The notes under the pieces are model-generated. The model was not told the DNA's origin. It saw only the letters and a list, made by a program, of their open reading frames with translations, and searched no databases. A program made the translations under genes and the position numbers. DNA of 32,749 bases from SZUA-430 sp964547645. GTDB lineage: Bacteria > Pseudomonadota > Alphaproteobacteria > Micropepsales > Micropepsaceae. The number at the start of each line of letters is the position of its first letter. The stretch's first letter is position 1. Of this stretch, positions 25,973-32,749 are shown one piece after another. The DNA lies in the NCBI GenBank assembly GCA_964547645.1, contig CAZJOM010000044.1, positions 1 to 32,749 on the forward strand, read 5' to 3'.

Positions 25973-26793
25973 CACTTCTTGAACTCGCGGTCGTGGCGTA
26001 ACGCTGGGACTCTGGTGCGGGCTTCGGTGACTTTGGTGGGGTCGATGTCGGCGACGATGATGCACGGGTCGTCGCCGGCCTCAGCTAGGACTTTGCCCCA
26101 GGGGTCGACGATGAGGCTGTGGCCGAAGGTGTGACGGTTGTTTTCGTGCTTGCCGCCTTGGGCGGGGGCAATGACGAAGCAGCCGGTTTCGATCGCGCGG
26201 GCGCGCTGTAGGACGTGCCAGTGAGCCTGGCCGGTGGTGTGCGTGAAGGCGGCGGGGATGGTGAGGAACGACGCGCCTTCTTTCGCGAGCGTGCGATAGA
26301 GATGCGGGAAGCGCAGGTCGTAGCAGACGCTCATGCCGAGCTTGCCCCACGGCAGGTCGGCTGTGACGGCGCGGTCGCCGGGGCGGTAGTTGCGGGACTC
26401 GCGATAGACTTCGCCGCCCGCTAGATCGACGTCGAACATGTGGATCTTGTCATAGGTCGCGCGCACCTGGCCCTTCGGATCGATCAGGAACGAGCGATTG
26501 GAGCATTGACGGTCGGCGACCCTGATGGGGAGCGAGCCGATCAAGAGCCAGAGCGAGACTTCTTCGGCGAGCGCGCGGAAGGCCTTGAGCGCGAGGTCGT
26601 CGGCTTCCGGCTTCGTCTTGGCGAAGAGCGCGTCGGACTCGGCCTCGAAGAGAGAAGTCATCTCCGGCGTCGCGGCGAAGTGCGCGCCGGCGGCTTTCGC
26701 TTCACGGATCAGCGTTGACGCGGCGGCGATGTTCGCGGCGACGTCGAGGCCAGTGCGCATCTGCACACAGGCGGCACGAAATGCATGGGTCAT
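25972..26793 (-). CDS. Carbon-nitrogen hydrolase (Nit/omega-amidase-like)
   Basis: 273 residues, nitrilase superfamily. The catalytic triad is visible: Glu44 in AATPEMTS, Lys116 in TYDKIHMFDVDL, Cys157 in GMSVCYDLRFPHLYR. The DKIHMFDVD segment and Cys context match the Nit1/Nit2 branch, whose known roles are repair of deaminated glutathione and omega-amidase activity; the exact substrate is not set by sequence. It begins 9 bp after the grxC stop, so it is likely in the same operon as the glutaredoxin, which fits a glutathione-linked role. Its TGA stop abuts the large inverted repeat. Confidence 0.92.
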   Translation of the reverse strand: MTHAFRAACVQMRTGLDVAANIAAASTLIREAKAAGAHFAATPEMTSLFEAESDALFAKTKPEADDLALKAFRALAEEVSLWLLIGSLPIRVADRQCSNRSFLIDPKGQVRATYDKIHMFDVDLAGGEVYRESRNYRPGDRAVTADLPWGKLGMSVCYDLRFPHLYRTLAKEGASFLTIPAAFTHTTGQAHWHVLQRARAIETGCFVIAPAQGGKHENNRHTFGHSLIVDPWGKVLAEAGDDPCIIVADIDPTKVTEARTRVPALRHDREFKK

Positions 26794-26802
26794 TCAGGCA
26801 AG

Positions 26803-27087
26803 TTAGCTGTGCGCCAACAGCGAGTCGAGCTTGCCTGCCTCCTCCAACGCGTGGAGGTCGTCACAGCCGCCGACGTGGGTGTCGCCGATGAAGATTTGCG
26901 GCACGGTGTGGCGGCCGCGGGCGCGCTTCATCATTTCGGCGCGCTTTTCGGCGTCCATGCTGACGTCAATTTCCGTGAAGTGCACGCCCTTCTTGCGCAG
27001 CAGCGCCTTAGCGCGATGGCAAAAGGGACACAGCAGCGTCGAGTACACGACGACTGGGGAAGGTTGCTCAGCGGTGGCGGCGGACAT
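26803..27087 (-). CDS. grxC: Glutaredoxin 3
   Basis: 94 residues. Small dithiol glutaredoxin with active site CPFC (Cys20-Cys23) in VVVYSTLLCPFCHRAKALL, the cis-proline motif TVPQIFIGDTHVGGCDDL, and normal GrxC length. It reduces disulfides with glutathione. ATG 27087 (MSAATAEQPSP) is preferred; an in-frame GTG at 27111 adds 8 residues and has no ribosome binding site. It lies between comF (67 bp upstream) and the Nit hydrolase (9 bp downstream), a conserved alphaproteobacterial order. Confidence 0.95.
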   Translation of the reverse strand: MSAATAEQPSPVVVYSTLLCPFCHRAKALLRKKGVHFTEIDVSMDAEKRAEMMKRARGRHTVPQIFIGDTHVGGCDDLHALEEAGKLDSLLAHS

Positions 27088-27154
27088 CACGATTCGGCAT
27101 CCAATTCGCACGAAACAATATAAGGCGTTTCGGCCTCTCGGCCACTGTCAAAGC

Positions 27155-27919
27155 TTAGGGGGACAGGCTTAACGGACGCACAACGCGCGCCACTGTGACT
27201 ACAGATACATCACCTGCCCCGGCACGGCGCAACGCCTTGGCGCAGGCCGTGACCGTGGCGCCGGTCGTTAGGACGTCGTCAACCAGGACCACTTTTTGGC
27301 CGTCGAGGCGACCCTTCGCAACCGCAAACGCCTTGGCGACGTTCTTCAGGCGCGAACGGGCGGAGGGCATTTCGCCTTGGCTGCGCGTCGCGCGCGGGCG
27401 GGTGAGCGTGCTGGTGTCGACAGGTAGGTGGACGAGCCTGCCGATCGCATGGGCAAGGACGGCGGCTTGGTTGTAGCGGCGCTGTGCGAGGCGCCACCAG
27501 TGCAGCGGAACCGGCATCATCACATCGGCGCCGGCTAGCGCCTCGGCGCCTGCGGTCGTGAGCCAGCGCGCGAAAAGCGGCACGGTCTCAAGCTTGTCGG
27601 CGTGCTTGAAGCCCAAGATCAGATCGCGGCTGGCGTCGTCGTAAGCGACGGCGGCGCGAGCGATGCTGAACGCCGGGGGGCTGGCAATGCAGGCAGCGCA
27701 CTTCACCCCCTGCCCCAGCGCGTGCGGAAACGGGATGCCGCATTGGGCGCATTGTGGCGCGCTTAAGAAGCGGATGTCGCTCCAGCAGCTGCCACAAAGC
27801 GATTGCGGTTGGCCAACAGGCACGCGGCATTTGAGGCAGAGCGGCGGCAGGATCAAATCCAGCGCAGCCCGGCCCGCCGTGCGCGCTGCACTCGAGACGT
27901 CGACAAACCCCATACCCAT
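27155..27919 (-). CDS. comF: ComF family protein (double zinc ribbon + phosphoribosyltransferase)
   Basis: 254 residues. N-terminal zinc part with four CxxC-type pairs: Cys28/31, Cys42/45, Cys57/60, Cys74/77. C-terminal PRTase-type domain with the PRPP loop VLVDDVLTTGAT (211-222). ComF is needed for natural transformation in several bacteria, where it acts with the uptake machinery in the cytoplasm; in most Alphaproteobacteria its role is untested. MPVPLHWWRLAQRRYNQA and LTRPRATRSQ are typical ComF segments. Start is the first of two close ATGs (MGMGF). It is divergent from the methyltransferase gene with 50 bp between. Confidence 0.94.
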   Translation of the reverse strand: MGMGFVDVSSAARTAGRAALDLILPPLCLKCRVPVGQPQSLCGSCWSDIRFLSAPQCAQCGIPFPHALGQGVKCAACIASPPAFSIARAAVAYDDASRDLILGFKHADKLETVPLFARWLTTAGAEALAGADVMMPVPLHWWRLAQRRYNQAAVLAHAIGRLVHLPVDTSTLTRPRATRSQGEMPSARSRLKNVAKAFAVAKGRLDGQKVVLVDDVLTTGATVTACAKALRRAGAGDVSVVTVARVVRPLSLSP

Positions 27920-27969
27920 TGCTCGATCATGGCGCGGCTTGCCGCGTCATGCCATTACTCCGAACGGCT

Positions 27970-28767
27970 ATGAGCGACGTTCCCCAGATATTTGACACAC
28001 GCTTGCGGCGGCGGCGACGCATGCGCGCGGCTGCGGGGTTCGAGCGCTTTGCGTTTTTGGCCGATGCCGTTCGCGACGAGTTGGGTGAGCGGTTGTCGGC
28101 GGTCGAGCGGTCATTCGCACGCGCGGTGTGGCATGGGGCCGGCGCGCCGCCGCCGGTGCGCGAGGTCAGTTGGCTTACCAGCGATAGCGTTGCCGCGTTC
28201 GCCGGCATGCGAGGGGTCGCGTTTGAGGAAGAGCGCTTCCCGTTCGCGGGTGGGTCGCTCGATCTTTATGCGAGTGCGCTGACATTGCATGCGGCGAACG
28301 ATCTGCCGGGGGCGTTGGCGCAGATCCGGCGGAGCCTTCGGCCGGATGGCTTGTTCGTCGCGGCGATTCTGGGCGGACAATCGTTGCACGAGCTGAGGGC
28401 CGCGCTTTCAGAAGCCGAGATCGAGGTCGACGGCGGGCTGTCGCCGCGGGTGGCGCCGTTCGTGGATGTGCGCGACGCCGGCGGGTTGCTGCAGCGGGCG
28501 GGGTTCGCGCTGCCGGTCGCGGACGTCGATACGATCAAGGTCCGCTACGAACATCCGCTGAAGCTGCTCGCCGATTTGCGGGGCATGGGGGAAACGAATG
28601 TTCTGAGCGAGAGGCGGCGCACGTTCTTGAAGCGGCGGCTGTTGCTTCGAGCGTGCGAGATATATCTCGACAAGTATCGGGGGGCAGATGGGCGCGTCGC
28701 GGCGACGTTCGATGTGCTTTATCTCACCGGCTGGGCGCCGCACGAGAGCAAAATCGGCGAACGGTAG
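27970..28767 (+). CDS. NDUFAF5/BioC-like methyltransferase-fold protein
   Basis: 265 residues. The N terminus PQIFDTRLRRRRRMRAAAGFERFAFL matches alphaproteobacterial relatives of mitochondrial complex I assembly factor NDUFAF5, a class I SAM methyltransferase-like enzyme that modifies an arginine of NDUFS7. Later family segments: LTLHAANDLPGALAQIRRSLRPDGLFVAAILGG and VRYEHPLKLLADLRGMGETNVL. The usual glycine-rich SAM motif I is poor: the place reads ARAVWHGAGAPPP. Activity is therefore uncertain. ATG 27970 is chosen by family N terminus; an in-frame upstream TTG-type extension would run into the comF promoter area. It ends 6 bp from the converging pilin gene. Confidence 0.85.
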   Translation: MSDVPQIFDTRLRRRRRMRAAAGFERFAFLADAVRDELGERLSAVERSFARAVWHGAGAPPPVREVSWLTSDSVAAFAGMRGVAFEEERFPFAGGSLDLYASALTLHAANDLPGALAQIRRSLRPDGLFVAAILGGQSLHELRAALSEAEIEVDGGLSPRVAPFVDVRDAGGLLQRAGFALPVADVDTIKVRYEHPLKLLADLRGMGETNVLSERRRTFLKRRLLLRACEIYLDKYRGADGRVAATFDVLYLTGWAPHESKIGER

Positions 28768-28773
28768 TTGCGG

Positions 28774-28950
28774 CTAGCCGGCTATTGCCGCAGCAATCAC
28801 GACATACACCGCGCCGACTGCTCCGCCGGCGGACTGAACGGCGCCGACGATGGCAAGGAAGATCAACGCGACGATCAGGCCGTATTCGACAGCCGTCGCA
28901 CCGCTTTCGTTGGCGACGAACGACTTCAGCAATTGGCGCACGGCTGGCAT
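28774..28950 (-). CDS. Flp/Fap-type pilin subunit
   Basis: 58 residues. Prepilin leader up to Gly17 followed by ATAVEYGLIVALIFLAIVGAV: cleavage after Gly, Glu at +5 and Tyr at +6, the classic Flp motif, then one long hydrophobic helix. Such pilins are processed by a TadV/CpaA peptidase and assembled by the Tad machinery, none of which is encoded nearby. GAGGG lies 7 nt before the ATG. It is convergent with the methyltransferase gene and downstream of mutT on the same strand. Confidence 0.9.
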   Translation of the reverse strand: MPAVRQLLKSFVANESGATAVEYGLIVALIFLAIVGAVQSAGGAVGAVYVVIAAAIAG

Positions 28951-29052
28951 CGGCGGACCCTCGCGACACATCCTGTGCGAGAGTGGCGCGATGGCGCTTA
29001 ACAAGAGGTAATAGTTGCAAATTTAGCGATCGCGGATTGCCGCCAAGGGCTG

Positions 29053-29466
29053 TCAGAGCAAATCGCGCAACTGCGCCACGAGCGGCACGTCGGCCGGCGG
29101 CATCGGGAAATTGCCCATCTCGTTCGGGCGTACCCAAGTCAGTTTTTGGCCCTCGCGCGGCATCACGATGCCTTCCCAGCGGCGGCAAAGGTAGAGCGGC
29201 ATCAGCAGGTGAAACTTTTCGTAACCATGCGACGCGAAAGCGAACGGCGCCAGGCAATCTTCTTTCACGCGGATGCCGAGTTCTTCGTTCAGCTCGCGGA
29301 TCAGTGTCATTTCGGGACGCTCGCCGGTTTCAACCTTGCCGCCGGGGAATTCCCACAATCCCGCCATCGACTTGCCTTCCGGGCGTTGGGCCAAGAGCAC
29401 GCGGCCGTCGGCGTCGATCAGGGCGCAGGCGGCGACGAGAAGAATGTTGGTTTGGCCGTTCGACAT
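29053..29466 (-). CDS. mutT: MutT-type 8-oxo-dGTP diphosphatase
   Basis: 137 residues, normal for MutT. The Nudix box G-X5-E-X7-R-E-U-X-E-E-X-G-U is exact: Gly43, Glu49, then RELNEELGI (57-65). LLAQRPEGKSMAGLWEFPGGK before it is the MutT-specific stretch. It removes oxidised dGTP and prevents A:T to C:G mutations. ATG 29466 gives MSNGQTNILLVAACALI; the longer frame upstream overlaps the second pilin gene and is not MutT. It is often near argJ in Alphaproteobacteria, as here. Confidence 0.94.
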   Translation of the reverse strand: MSNGQTNILLVAACALIDADGRVLLAQRPEGKSMAGLWEFPGGKVETGERPEMTLIRELNEELGIRVKEDCLAPFAFASHGYEKFHLLMPLYLCRRWEGIVMPREGQKLTWVRPNEMGNFPMPPADVPLVAQLRDLL

Positions 29467-29528
29467 GCGCGCCCGTTGAATCTGTGCGGGTGCCACTCTG
29501 ACCGAAGCGGGGCTTAAAGAAAATGGCA

Positions 29529-29693
29529 TTAGTCGAACGCGCCGCGGAGGGGTTCGATGACGGCCAGCAGGCTGCCGCCCAACGCATCGACGGCCGCAAA
29601 CAAGACGATCGCGATCAGGGCGACGACTAGTGCCACGTCGAACGCCGTAGCGCCCTGCCGGTTCGCCATGAAGGAGCGTAAGAACTGGACCAT
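29529..29693 (-). CDS. Divergent Flp-type pilin-like protein
   Basis: 54 residues. MVQFLRSFMANRQG is a prepilin-like leader and GATAFDVALVVALIAIVLFAAV a type IV pilin helix. Compared with the canonical pilin 0.6 kb away, the +5 Glu is Asp and the +6 Tyr is Val, so processing or assembly may differ. It ends 62 bp upstream of mutT on the same strand. It could be a minor pilin, or a copy on its way to loss. ATG 29693 is taken because it gives the standard leader length. Confidence 0.8.
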   Translation of the reverse strand: MVQFLRSFMANRQGATAFDVALVVALIAIVLFAAVDALGGSLLAVIEPLRGAFD

Positions 29694-29828
29694 GCTGCAC
29701 CTGCCCTGCGTGCTTGAAGGTGTCCGGTGCAGGGGGCGTGCCATTAAGGATGTGGGGGCGGGCGTTCGCGATCGCGTCCCAGGAACGGGCTACGTATCTC
29801 CAAAACCCCGGGGGTCCCGCGATGATGT

Positions 29829-29847
29829 TGTATCACGTTATGATACA
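29829..29847. promoter_or_regulatory. Palindromic operator upstream of higA
   Basis: TGTATCA-cgtta-TGATACA: perfect 7-bp arms with a 5-bp spacer, 40 bp before the higA ATG. It is AT-rich in GC-rich surroundings and contains a -10-like TATGAT. HigA proteins bind such dyads to repress their own promoter, so this is the likely autoregulatory site. Confidence 0.6.
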
Positions 29848-29887
29848 CCGCCCCGAGATCGTGGATTTTCATTAGAGGCCATTGCTC

Positions 29888-30193
29888 ATGACAAAGAAGC
29901 TCAAACCGATGCATCCCGGCGAAGTTCTGCGGGAGGAGTTTCTCGTTCCGCTGAAGATGTCGGCGGGTGCGCTGGCCAAGGCGTGCGGCCTCCCCCGTAC
30001 GCGGATCGAGCGAATTGCGAACGAACAGACCGGCATCACCGCCGATACGGCGCTTCGACTAGGCAAGGCGCTGAGCACGTCGGCGCAGCTGTGGCTCAAT
30101 CTGCAGAACGACTACGACGTGCAGGTCGCGAAGCGCGAGCTTGGTAAGGCGCTCGATCGCGTAGAGACGGTGAACAAGCCGCAGGCGGCGTGA
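29888..30193 (+). CDS. higA: HigA-family XRE antitoxin (no partner toxin seen)
   Basis: 101 residues. HigA signature: KPMHPGEVLREEFLVPLKMSAGALAKACGLP, then the helix-turn-helix ending NEQTGITADTALRLGKALSTSAQLWLNLQNDYDVQVA. HigA neutralises the mRNA-cutting toxin HigB and represses the operon. In the usual order higB lies directly upstream; here the upstream 190 bp contain only the operator and the pilin gene's 5' region, and downstream is an unrelated gene on the other strand. So it is an orphan antitoxin or stand-alone regulator. Start is ATG with AGAGG 9 nt before it. Confidence 0.92.
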   Translation: MTKKLKPMHPGEVLREEFLVPLKMSAGALAKACGLPRTRIERIANEQTGITADTALRLGKALSTSAQLWLNLQNDYDVQVAKRELGKALDRVETVNKPQAA

Positions 30194-30224
30194 CGAAGCC
30201 GACGACGAAGATCGACCTTGCGCC

Positions 30225-30515
30225 TCAATCGTGGTCCCAGGCCGGTTGTGTGTCCAGCCGCTCGCAGGAATAGTCCTTGATGGTGTCGCTGTCTTCTTCG
30301 TCGATGCCGGGGTCGATGTAATCCGGGTGCAAAGTCTTGAGGCACTCCGCTTCGTTCGCGAATGGCGTGTCTTTGACGATGAGCTTCCAGGCCGGCATGT
30401 CGGTGCGCCGGAATTCGACCACTTGATACCAACCCGGCCCCCGCCAATGGCCGGCCGCGTGTGCGACTACGGCGGCGAGGATGGCGATTGCGAGGATAGG
30501 TAGTGATGTCTTCAT
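30225..30515 (-). CDS. Small exported protein of unknown function
   Basis: 96 residues, not recognised. Signal peptide MKTSLPILAIAILAAVVAHA with likely cleavage near residue 20, then a ~75-residue mature part with Trp-rich start (GHWRGPGWYQVVEF), two cysteines (AECLKTLHPDY and KDYSCERLDTQ) that could pair, and an acidic patch DPGIDEEDSD. A strong GGAGGG precedes the ATG. It is convergent with higA (31 bp between stops) and downstream of the next gene on the same strand. Confidence 0.75.
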   Translation of the reverse strand: MKTSLPILAIAILAAVVAHAAGHWRGPGWYQVVEFRRTDMPAWKLIVKDTPFANEAECLKTLHPDYIDPGIDEEDSDTIKDYSCERLDTQPAWDHD

Positions 30516-30552
30516 CGACGCCCTCCTTTGGTCGCAGGATTGCGGCTAGACG

Positions 30553-30963
30553 TTACGCCTTGGCCATCGCTTTCTCAATTTGAGCCTTTAGATGTTCTCC
30601 GTCCTGTCGCCCCAGCAGAACGAGTTCCCGCGCGTCACCTGCTTTTAGATGGATCAGTAGCTTTCCGCTGTGTGGAACGTTTCCCATGCCCCACTTATCG
30701 CTAGGGTCGAACGTCACGCGCTCGATCTCGGGCCATTTGATCTGAAAGTTCGCCCGGTCGTATTCGAGGAAGTCCTTGGAGGACTTGTCCATGCGCTCGT
30801 ATGCGTGGTCGATTCGAGATCGGGACCAGTAGTTGGGATTCTGCATCGCGTCAGTGGATCTCCGCGGACTTGCGACCAGCCCCGCGACCTTGCCGCCGCA
30901 CAGCATGCGCTTGGTGATGTAGACCCTGTATGTTCGGTTCAGGATCAGCGCGTAGTACTGCAT
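30553..30963 (-). CDS. Conserved hypothetical protein, PH-domain-like
   Basis: 136 residues from the ATG used. MQYYALILNRTYRVYITKRMLCGGKVAG at the N terminus and a C-terminal half with alternating strands (WPEIERVTFDPSDKWGMGN, GKLLIHLKAGDARELVLLGRQDGEHL) and a last helix, reminiscent of small bacterial PH-like domains; no catalytic motif. Function unknown. A TTG at 31017, 4 bp after the argJ stop and with GGAG 8 nt before it, could be the true start and would couple it to argJ; its extra 18 residues are low-complexity. Confidence 0.7.
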   Translation of the reverse strand: MQYYALILNRTYRVYITKRMLCGGKVAGLVASPRRSTDAMQNPNYWSRSRIDHAYERMDKSSKDFLEYDRANFQIKWPEIERVTFDPSDKWGMGNVPHSGKLLIHLKAGDARELVLLGRQDGEHLKAQIEKAMAKA

Positions 30964-31021
30964 TGCCACGAATGAAAGGGACTCAACAGGAGCGCTCGCG
31001 CCCTCACCGCTGGTCAACGCA

Positions 31022-32338
31022 CTAACTCCGATAACTACCGTTGATGTCGATGTAGCCGTGGGTGAGGTCGCAGGTCCACACGCCGGCGACGCCTTTGGCG
31101 ATGCCGACGTCGACGTCGATTTCGATTTCTGCGCGGGCCATGTATCGCGTCATCAGGGCTTCGGAGTAGTTCGGGTCGCGCACGCCCTGCGTGGCGACGC
31201 GGTGGCCTCCGTATTTGATCGAGAGCTTGTCGCGGTTGGCGGCTTCACCGGACTTGCCGACGGCCATGACGATGCGGCCCCAGTTCGCGTCGGCGCCTGC
31301 GATCGCGGTCTTCACCAGCGGCGAGTTCGCGATCGCGAGCGCGATCTTGCGCGCGGCTTGGTTCGTTTCGGCGCCGGAGACGTTGATGCGCACGAGTTTC
31401 GTCGCCCCTTCGCCGTCGCGCACGACTTGCACGGCCAAGTCTTGCAACAGGCCGTTCAGCTTCGCGCGGAAGTCGTCGAGGCGCTTGTCGTTGGCGCGGA
31501 TAACCGGGTTGTGGCGCGCGCCCTTGCCGGTCGCGAACAGGAGCAGCGTGTCGCTGGTCGAGGTGTCGCTGTCGACCGTGATGGAATTGAAGCTGCCCTC
31601 CGTGCCTTGCGCGAGCAGGAGCTGCAGCACGTCGCCCGGGATCGCGGCGTCGGTGAAGACGAACGAGAGCATTGTCGCCATGTCGGGTTGGATCATGCCC
31701 GAGCCTTTGGCGATGCCGTTGATCTTGACCAACTGGCCGTCGATCTGCGCCGTCGCGGTCGCCATTTTTGGAAATGTGTCGGTCGTCATGATCGCGCGCG
31801 CGGCCTGTTCCCAGGCGGTGGCGCCGGTGTTCTCGTAGATGTCGGGCAGGACCGAGGTCAGGCGCTTGACCGGCAGCGGTTCGCCGATCACGCCGGTCGA
31901 GGCGATGAAGACTTCTTGCGGTTTGCAGCCGGCGAGTGCGGCGGCGCTTTCGGCGGTCGCGCGCACGGCTTCCATGCCGACGCGGCCGGTGAAGGCGTTC
32001 GCGTTGCCGGAGTTCACGACCAGGATGCGGCCCGAGCGCTGCGGAAGCGCGCTTTTGCACCAATCGATCGGGGCGGCCGCGGTCTTGGAGGTCGTGAAGA
32101 CGCCGGCAACGGTCGTGCCCGGTGCCATGACGGCCATGAGCACGTCGGTGCGGCCCTCATAGCGGATGCCGGCCGAACCGGCGCCGAGGCGCACGCCTGA
32201 AATGGGTTGCAGCTTCGCCAACGACTTCGGTGCAAGTGGCGATGTGGGTGGCGCGGTTTTCGCAGCCTTGGGAGTCGCTTCGGCCGCCGATTTCGGCGAC
32301 GCGATTGCCTTGGCAGACTTGCCCGCTGACGGGGCCAT
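31022..32338 (-). CDS. argJ: Bifunctional glutamate N-acetyltransferase / amino-acid N-acetyltransferase
   Basis: 438 residues. ArgJ moves the acetyl group from N-acetylornithine to glutamate (and can use acetyl-CoA), closing the cyclic arginine pathway. The self-cleavage site is KGSGMIQPDMATMLSFV: the chain splits before Thr222, which becomes the nucleophile of the beta chain. Other motifs: VVNSGNANAFTG, ASTGVIGEPLP, DSDTSTSDT, ADANWGRI, and the C-terminal CDLTHGYIDINGSYRS. About 35 residues at the N terminus are Ala/Lys/Pro-rich and probably disordered before the domain starts at SPLAPKSLAKLQPI. GAGGG sits 8 nt before ATG 32338. Confidence 0.96.
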   Translation of the reverse strand: MAPSAGKSAKAIASPKSAAEATPKAAKTAPPTSPLAPKSLAKLQPISGVRLGAGSAGIRYEGRTDVLMAVMAPGTTVAGVFTTSKTAAAPIDWCKSALPQRSGRILVVNSGNANAFTGRVGMEAVRATAESAAALAGCKPQEVFIASTGVIGEPLPVKRLTSVLPDIYENTGATAWEQAARAIMTTDTFPKMATATAQIDGQLVKINGIAKGSGMIQPDMATMLSFVFTDAAIPGDVLQLLLAQGTEGSFNSITVDSDTSTSDTLLLFATGKGARHNPVIRANDKRLDDFRAKLNGLLQDLAVQVVRDGEGATKLVRINVSGAETNQAARKIALAIANSPLVKTAIAGADANWGRIVMAVGKSGEAANRDKLSIKYGGHRVATQGVRDPNYSEALMTRYMARAEIEIDVDVGIAKGVAGVWTCDLTHGYIDINGSYRS

Positions 32339-32435
32339 CGATCGTTCCCTCTCACGCGCCAATTACGCGCGAAGCCAAACCCGTGAGACTCGTCGTCCTA
32401 CGCCGGCGATTGTCAGTACCCGTCCTATTGCACCC

Positions 32436-32441
32436 GGTCAA
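32436..32441 (-). promoter_or_regulatory. Candidate -35 element upstream of argJ
   Basis: TTGACC on the minus strand, a perfect alphaproteobacterial -35 type hexamer, about 100 bp before the argJ ATG; the -10 region 17 bp later (TACTGA) is weak. The surrounding 32339-32621 holds no gene I can support. Confidence 0.3.
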
Positions 32442-32621
32442 GAAAGGCGGAATTGAGCCGATGTCACAGCTGTGGAGGGATGATTAATGGGAGGCGTTGC
32501 GCGCGAACCGCCGAGGGCGTTTTCCACCGGCAGGCGACTGAGCAGTTGGCGTGTCGCTCGTCACTGGCGCTGCGGAGACGATCGCCGGAGAATGAGCGCG
32601 TGTCTGAGCGAGTCTAAGTTT

Positions 32622-32749
32622 ATGCGCCTCCTGATCTTCGCTGCTCTCCTCTGTGTCGCCACTTTGACGGTGCGGGTTGGGGATGCCGTGGCTGCCGGGT
32701 GCGATTCTATTGCGGGGGAGCTGCGGGATTGTCCGCGGTTGCCGGCGGT
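32622..32749 (+). CDS. N terminus of a secreted protein (partial)
   Basis: The first ~43 residues before the window ends: RLLIFAALLCVATLTV hydrophobic core and likely cleavage after AVA (near residue 24), then CDSIAGELRDCPRLP. This is a signal peptide followed by a Cys-containing mature start. The function cannot be told. ATG 32622 is favoured as it gives a normal signal length; an in-frame ATG at 32592 would add 10 residues. Confidence 0.55.
   Translation, partial: MRLLIFAALLCVATLTVRVGDAVAAGCDSIAGELRDCPRLPA

Noticed and set aside
29694..29828. Search for a HigB toxin upstream of higA
   Set aside because: No frame of suitable size or HigB motif on either strand; the region is the pilin 5' flank.

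Overview
The window looks like chromosome from a high-GC alphaproteobacterium. The evidence is the housekeeping gene set (ispG, rodZ, ptsP, lysC, ubiG, DUF1178, a Nit-type amidohydrolase, grxC, comF, an NDUFAF5-like methyltransferase, mutT, argJ), whose grouping is typical of that class, plus Flp-type pilins and EINtr. The order cannot be fixed from the sequence alone. I support 36 coding sequences, two of them cut by the window edges, mostly on the minus strand. I saw no rRNA, tRNA, CRISPR array, transposase or phage gene.

Layout. 1-6.3 kb (minus): a class III nucleotide cyclase cut by the left edge, ispG, and two adjacent paralogous hybrid histidine kinases (one with an MHYT sensor). 6.4-8.8 kb (plus): a two-gene ABC-2 type exporter. 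8.8-12.8 kb (minus): a complete sulfate/thiosulfate importer (sbp-cysT-cysW-cysA, with a short CysA) preceded by an Rrf2-family regulator. 13-16.7 kb (minus): a PCuAC copper-chaperone lipoprotein, a DUF3833-SOUL-DUF924 gene set, and a TetR regulator. A 100-N assembly gap lies here, flanked by an exact 55-bp duplication that looks like an unmerged contig overlap. 16.8-21.6 kb (minus): rodZ, ptsP, lysC. 21.7-23.1 kb (plus): ubiG and a small lipoprotein. 23.1-27.9 kb (minus): DUF1178, kynureninase with a formamidase-like hydrolase, a nitrilase-family amidase, glutaredoxin, comF. 28-32.7 kb: an NDUFAF5-like methyltransferase (+), two stray Flp pilins on either side of mutT (-), an orphan HigA antitoxin with a palindromic operator (+), two small unknown genes and argJ (-), and the start of a secreted protein (+).

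How the genes work together. Sulfate uptake probably answers to the adjacent Rrf2 regulator; a strong promoter overlapping a dyad lies before sbp. The hydrolase and kynureninase overlap by ATGA and could run two consecutive steps of tryptophan degradation. The two kinases probably feed phosphate through their own receiver and HPt domains to a response regulator outside the window. rodZ and ispG, often neighbours, are separated here by about 15 kb of sensory, transport and stress genes, which I read as an accessory insertion.

The least explained non-coding structures are two loci where short hairpin elements occur as inverted pairs between co-directional genes (20.24-20.38 kb and 25.77-25.97 kb). 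The second supplies the start region of the hydrolase gene. I did not find a clearly new multi-gene system. The most testable points are these paired repeats, the Rrf2/sulfate operator, the nested dyad over the tetR ribosome binding site, the shortened CysA and the orphan HigA.
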